The position numbers and the translations under genes were made by a program. From an uncultured Erysipelotrichaceae bacterium (lineage in GTDB: Bacteria > Bacillota_I > Bacilli_A > Erysipelotrichales > Erysipelotrichaceae), in contig CADABS010000028.1 of NCBI GenBank assembly GCA_902786245.1, forward strand, positions 1 through 36,022: 36,022 bases of DNA. Reading direction: 5' to 3'. Each line of letters opens with the position of its first letter. The stretch's first letter is position 1. Of the stretch, positions 32,492-36,022 are shown in pieces. The notes beneath the pieces were generated by a model. It ran no database searches. It was not told where the DNA came from and was given only the letters and a program-made list of their open reading frames with translations.

Positions 32492-35400
32492 AGCACAGCA
32501 TCGTCAGATCATCGAACTGTTCTGCGTCTTTGACAAAGTCATCGACTGCCTGGCGGACATTGCCGATAATCTTTTCCGGTTCTGCGTCCGGTTCCCGGTT
32601 GAGTGCTTCCAGCATCCGGTCTGTACCGAACATGGAGTTATCGGCAGCGGTTGCCTCCGGTACGCCGTCTGTATAGATAAACAGCTTATCTCCCGGCTGC
32701 AGCTGCAGCTCGTATTCTTTGTACTTGGATTCGGCCATGCCGCCGATGACCAGACCGTGTCTGTCTTTGAGCAGCTCGAACCGGCCGTTCTGCATCACCG
32801 CCGGATATTCATGTCCGGCATTGGCAGCTTTGACAATACCGGTGCTGAGTTCAACGATCCCCAGCCAGATCGTTACGAACATTTCGACTTTATTGTTGGA
32901 ACAGATCGCTTCATTGGTCTTGTCAAGAATCTCGGCAGCGGATTTTCCCAGCATGGCACAGCTCTGCAGAATGACCTTGGAAATCATCATGAACAGCGAT
33001 GCGGGAACACCTTTGCCGCTGACATCCGCAATGACCAGACACAGATGATTGTCATCGATCTGGAAGAAGTCATAGAAGTCGCCGCCGACATCGCGGGCCG
33101 GATCCATGAGTGCGTAGATATTGAAATCATCCCGCTGCGGGAAGTCATGCGGCATCATGCTGTACTGGATCGCTTTTGCGGTTTTCAGTTCTGTATTCAG
33201 CCGTTCTTTCTGAACCGCTTCCTGCTGTTTCTTTTCAAAGACTGCTGTCTTTTTCCGGATATACAGACGCACCGACAGAGCAATCAGTCCGATCACTGCC
33301 AGCACAGACAGCGCATAGAACCATCCGCTTTCAAAGATCGTCCGGTTCTTGATGATTGGAACCGAGATCGTTCTGTTGCCCTGGCCGAGCGAATCATGGA
33401 CGTGAACGGTGAAGCTGTATGTACCGCCGGGCAGATTGGTGTATGTCACCGGCGCCAGGGTGCTGCTGAGCACTTTTGTTTCCTCTTTATCAAACCCCTC
33501 CAGGCTGTATGACACCTGCGGATCCGTAAGCATATAGTTGAATACATAGCAGTAGACGGTCAGTTTCTGCACATCCGCACCGATCGTAAAGCTGCCGTCA
33601 TCATCGGGATAGATGACTGTTCCGTCTGCTTCGATAAACGGCAGGGATACTTTCATGGAACTGACATTTTCCATCAGTTTTTCGATATTCACGCGGATGA
33701 CACCGGCGCTGCCTGCGATATACAGATCGCCGTTATCCGTCAGTTCGCTGTAGGAATTGCTGGTAGCCGTACAGGACATGCCGTTGGCAAGACTGTAATG
33801 GACAGGCTGAATGCTTTTGTTATCCAGCAGTCTGACTGCCGGGGTGACATAGATGCCGTCGCTGGAAAGAACCCAGATCTCATCATTGCTGTTTTTGTAC
33901 AGATCGAAGTTGTTGGAATACGGGAACTCTGTGATTGTATGCACTTTGTAATCTTCTGTCATATAGGCAATGGAACTGCCGGTAACCAGCCAGTAGACTC
34001 TGTGTTCCGGATCCCATTTGATTTTCATGACAACGCCGGAAGACAGTCCCTGCGCTTTGCCGATGACAGCGGTGCTGTAGGGACTGATCACGTAGATGCC
34101 ATCGCCGTTGGAACCGGCAAGGATATCGCCGTCCTGGCCGTTTTCCACGCACAGCATTTCCATATTGTTCAGAGCCTGATCCTGTCCGTAGGATTCGATG
34201 ACTGTCTCATCCTGTATGACGCTGATGCCGCCGGTGCCGACGACAAGCATTGCGCCGTCTTCGCGTTCGCATACCGCCCGGATATGATCGCTCAGCAGAC
34301 CGCTGTCTTCATTGAAACTGACAGCTTCGCCATGATCATAGCGGACCAGTCCCCTCGCCCGCCATGTCGAGATCCACAGGCGGTCGCGGCTGTCTTTGAT
34401 GATGGAACGGATCCTGGCACCGTACAGGAAACTGATCAGATCGTCATCGCCCAGGTCTTCTCCGGATGCTCTCTTACAGGAAGTAAGCGGTATGCTTTCT
34501 TCGGCGCCTTCTTCATTCAGTACGATCAGACCGGTATCCGTACCGACGAACAGACGGCCGTCAAGCATGCATGTGGAATTGACGACTGCCTCTGGCAGAC
34601 CATAGCGTTCAAACAGATTCAGGAAGCTGTTCGGAACGATCTTCATGACGCCCTGGCGGGTGGACACAAACCACAGATTTCCTTCATAGTCCGACATGAT
34701 ATGTCCGACGGAATTGTTCATCGGAAGATTGTCCATCAGATGGAATCCTTCTTTGTCGATGACGCCGATGCCGTTTCTGGCAGCCAGCCAGATCTGATCG
34801 CCGTACTGCTGGATATCGATGATACTGAAGAGCGGGGATATATCGTATTCTGTGATGCCATCCTCGGGACGGTTCGGATTTCCGTAAAAGAAAGATCCTG
34901 TCTGGGTGCCCATATACAGCTTGTCAAAGCTGTCCTTTGACTGAAGCACGCACATCAGTCCCGCTACCGGGCTTTCTTCCCGGCTGATATAATCAATGAG
35001 TTTTCCCTGTGACAGAACGAACAGATCGCCGCTGCTGGAGACACCGTAAACCCGGCCGTCCTGTTCTCTGTTCATCGTGCCGACATAGATGTCTTCCAGT
35101 TCCGGATCATTCAGAACCGTCAGTTCCATATCTGCACCGATCACGGCGATTTCACTGGTCGTTCCGATATAGATCCGGCCGTCATCGCCGGCCGCAAGTC
35201 CGCATATCTTCGCGGATTTCAGACCAGCCGCTTCATTCCAGAAACGGATCCTGCCCTTTTCCAGAACCGCAACACCGTTGTCATTGGTACCGATCCACAG
35301 ACGGTCATGGCTGTCGACGGTGAGACTGACGACGCTGCCGATGCCGAGGGCTGAATCCATGCGTTCAAATGTATTTCCGTCATAGCGGATCAGGCCGCCG

Positions 35401-35645
35401 TAGGAACCGATCCAGATAAATCCGTCGGCTGTCTGGGCAATGACATTGGCTTCGGACGTAGGCAGTCCGTTTGTGTTATTGTAGAGCACTGCTGAAAAGC
35501 TGTCGCTCTGTCCGAGCGGATCGATCGTATCGTGTTCCTTTTCCTGCGGATCCGCCGCGCCTTCCGCACTGAGTGAAACAGTATTCCAGACTGCCATGCC
35601 GATCAGTGCTGCAATCATCATCAGGTTTCTCATTGTTCTTCTCAT
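32463..35645 (-). CDS. Transmembrane sensor with beta-propeller, Y_Y_Y domain and SpoIIE-type phosphatase
   Basis: A 1060-residue protein with an N-terminal signal peptide or anchor (about 1-27). Some 600 residues of two-component-regulator propeller repeats follow (e.g. DGFIWIGSYGGLIRYDG, SHDRLWIGTNDNGVAVLEKG), then a Y_Y_Y domain (about 690-765) and one membrane span (about 774-796). A short coiled coil (FEKKQQEAVQKERLNTELKT) leads into a cytoplasmic PP2C/SpoIIE-type phosphatase: GGDFYDFF (854-861), IADVSGKGVPASLF and the terminal DDLTML. The outside propeller, as in Bacteroides hybrid systems, is expected to sense a glycan or other ligand, and the phosphatase would act on an anti-sigma-antagonist type partner. 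No such partner is adjacent. GGAGG is ten bases upstream. Confidence 0.92.
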   Translation of the reverse strand: MRRTMRNLMMIAALIGMAVWNTVSLSAEGAADPQEKEHDTIDPLGQSDSFSAVLYNNTNGLPTSEANVIAQTADGFIWIGSYGGLIRYDGNTFERMDSALGIGSVVSLTVDSHDRLWIGTNDNGVAVLEKGRIRFWNEAAGLKSAKICGLAAGDDGRIYIGTTSEIAVIGADMELTVLNDPELEDIYVGTMNREQDGRVYGVSSSGDLFVLSQGKLIDYISREESPVAGLMCVLQSKDSFDKLYMGTQTGSFFYGNPNRPEDGITEYDISPLFSIIDIQQYGDQIWLAARNGIGVIDKEGFHLMDNLPMNNSVGHIMSDYEGNLWFVSTRQGVMKIVPNSFLNLFERYGLPEAVVNSTCMLDGRLFVGTDTGLIVLNEEGAEESIPLTSCKRASGEDLGDDDLISFLYGARIRSIIKDSRDRLWISTWRARGLVRYDHGEAVSFNEDSGLLSDHIRAVCEREDGAMLVVGTGGISVIQDETVIESYGQDQALNNMEMLCVENGQDGDILAGSNGDGIYVISPYSTAVIGKAQGLSSGVVMKIKWDPEHRVYWLVTGSSIAYMTEDYKVHTITEFPYSNNFDLYKNSNDEIWVLSSDGIYVTPAVRLLDNKSIQPVHYSLANGMSCTATSNSYSELTDNGDLYIAGSAGVIRVNIEKLMENVSSMKVSLPFIEADGTVIYPDDDGSFTIGADVQKLTVYCYVFNYMLTDPQVSYSLEGFDKEETKVLSSTLAPVTYTNLPGGTYSFTVHVHDSLGQGNRTISVPIIKNRTIFESGWFYALSVLAVIGLIALSVRLYIRKKTAVFEKKQQEAVQKERLNTELKTAKAIQYSMMPHDFPQRDDFNIYALMDPARDVGGDFYDFFQIDDNHLCLVIADVSGKGVPASLFMMISKVILQSCAMLGKSAAEILDKTNEAICSNNKVEMFVTIWLGIVELSTGIVKAANAGHEYPAVMQNGRFELLKDRHGLVIGGMAESKYKEYELQLQPGDKLFIYTDGVPEATAADNSMFGTDRMLEALNREPDAEPEKIIGNVRQAVDDFVKDAEQFDDLTMLCFEYHGTGKQ

Positions 35646-35677
35646 GGCAGCCGTACCTCCGTATTTCCGCAGTATAT

Positions 35678-35683
35678 ATTATA
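35678..35683 (-). promoter_or_regulatory. -10 of the sensor phosphatase gene
   Basis: TATAAT on the minus strand 32 bases before the start codon. The -35 is weak. Confidence 0.45.
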
Positions 35684-35706
35684 ATGCATGATTGACGACC
35701 GTTCCT

Positions 35707-35735
35707 CCCTGTTGAGGCAAATTGCCTTGTCAGGG
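35707..35735. repeat. Imperfect hairpin downstream of the transposase remnant
   Basis: CCCTG...CAGGG arms with an inner GAGGCAA/TTGCCTT stem. IS200/IS605 elements carry subterminal hairpins, so this may mark the element's right end. It is also a possible ordinary hairpin upstream of the sensor promoter. Confidence 0.35.
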
Positions 35736-35819
35736 AAGCGTCCGAAGCATTCTGTATTGATTCAAAATGCGGCGCAGACCCTCTTCTAGAGTCTGAAAGA
35801 CTTAGGAGGGGTTAGCCGC

Positions 35820-35939
35820 TTATTGGTTTTGTATATATTGTCTTATTATGTTTTCTGTTCTGTCAGATACAGTACAGATAAAGCAGCTGTCACTCCAGAA
35901 GTATGGTTTCCAGTAATACGGTTTTAAGACGTCTTTTGC
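35820..35939 (-). mobile_element. IS200/IS605-type Y1 transposase remnant, C-terminus only
   Basis: The minus strand reads about 39 codons ending in SDSCFICTVSDRTENIIR then QYIQNQ and stop, preceded by KDVLKPYYWKPYFW. This matches the C-terminus of TnpA of the HUH Y1 transposases. The Tyr in QYIQNQ is at the position of the catalytic tyrosine that cuts single-stranded DNA. A stop (TGA, 35940-35942) interrupts the frame upstream, so about two thirds of the protein, including the HUH motif, is missing. It is a dead element next to a surface-sensor gene. Confidence 0.75.
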
Positions 35940-35983
35940 TCATTGCCAATCGCAGTCGGTCAAATTAGAGAAGGAATGAACTG

Positions 35984-36021
35984 ATGAACCCGTATATCGG
36001 ATTAATGATATACGGGTTCAT
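35984..36021. repeat. Perfect 15-bp inverted repeat at the window end
   Basis: ATGAACCCGTATATC (35984-35998) and GATATACGGGTTCAT (36007-36021) flank the eight-base loop GGATTAAT. It has no U-tract, so it is unlikely to be a terminator. The top strand also has AGAAGG before an ATG at 35984 (MNPYIGLMIYGFI), so a gene might start here and run off the edge. An IS200-type end hairpin is the other option. Confidence 0.6.
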
Positions 36022-36022
36022 A

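Noticed and set aside
35984-36021. End hairpin as a terminator
   Set aside because: No U-run follows on either strand.

Overview
The window looks like chromosomal DNA of a low-to-mid GC Gram-positive bacterium (Bacillota). The evidence is strong AGGAGG-type ribosome binding sites, sigma-A-like promoters, many hairpin-plus-U-tract terminators, lipoprotein signal peptides, a YtrA-type GntR/ABC operon and a CotH-like fragment. Erysipelotrichia is my best guess for the class, but this is inference. I found no rRNA, tRNA, CRISPR array or prophage.

Layout. 1-1541: the start of a GH1 glycosidase (minus strand, cut by the window edge), then a scrambled stretch holding a protein 3' fragment and a zinc alcohol dehydrogenase without its 5' end. 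1639-4253: a metallo-beta-lactamase-fold hydrolase, a frameshifted ferredoxin-type aldo/keto reductase and a SUFU-domain protein. 4285-8798: a minus-strand operon of LarA-like Ni-pincer isomerase, DUF1537 four-carbon acid-sugar kinase, PdxA2-type dehydrogenase, a 48-residue ORF and a DDAH-like amidinohydrolase. The first three fit a route from a tetronate to dihydroxyacetone phosphate. 9128-13873: esterase, 6-phospho-beta-glucosidase, small ORF, NUDIX hydrolase, aldo/keto reductase and a membrane-anchored protein. 14272-14937: a CotH remnant. 15081-20247: a VanY-like lipoprotein carboxypeptidase and a complete Fe3+-type ABC importer (binding protein, fused double permease, ATPase). 20382-24158: an EamA transporter, a small Cys-containing protein and argGH. 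24304-31729: lipoprotein, MscS channel, EamA transporter, DUF368 (PopT-type) membrane protein, glutaredoxin-like protein, DegV/FakB protein, Cof-type HAD phosphatase, a 53-residue membrane protein and a two-gene ABC exporter. 31735-32169: the GntR regulator of that exporter and its operator. 32223-35645: a surface-protein remnant overlapping a large transmembrane sensor with a beta-propeller outside and a SpoIIE-type phosphatase inside. 35707-36021: a remnant of an IS200-type Y1 transposase with flanking hairpins.

How it works together. Genes are in short operons, usually separated by bidirectional terminators. The most interesting regulatory object is the roughly 100-nt leader of argGH. It carries a near-perfect terminator hairpin and a competing long-range pairing, so it looks like a transcription attenuator that is neither a T-box nor a leader-peptide attenuator. 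The most interesting metabolic object is the LarA-like/DUF1537/PdxA2 operon, in which a Ni-pincer enzyme may epimerise the acid sugar before phosphorylation. A second theme is decay: several truncated or frameshifted genes, with key metal ligands changed to Tyr in two of them.
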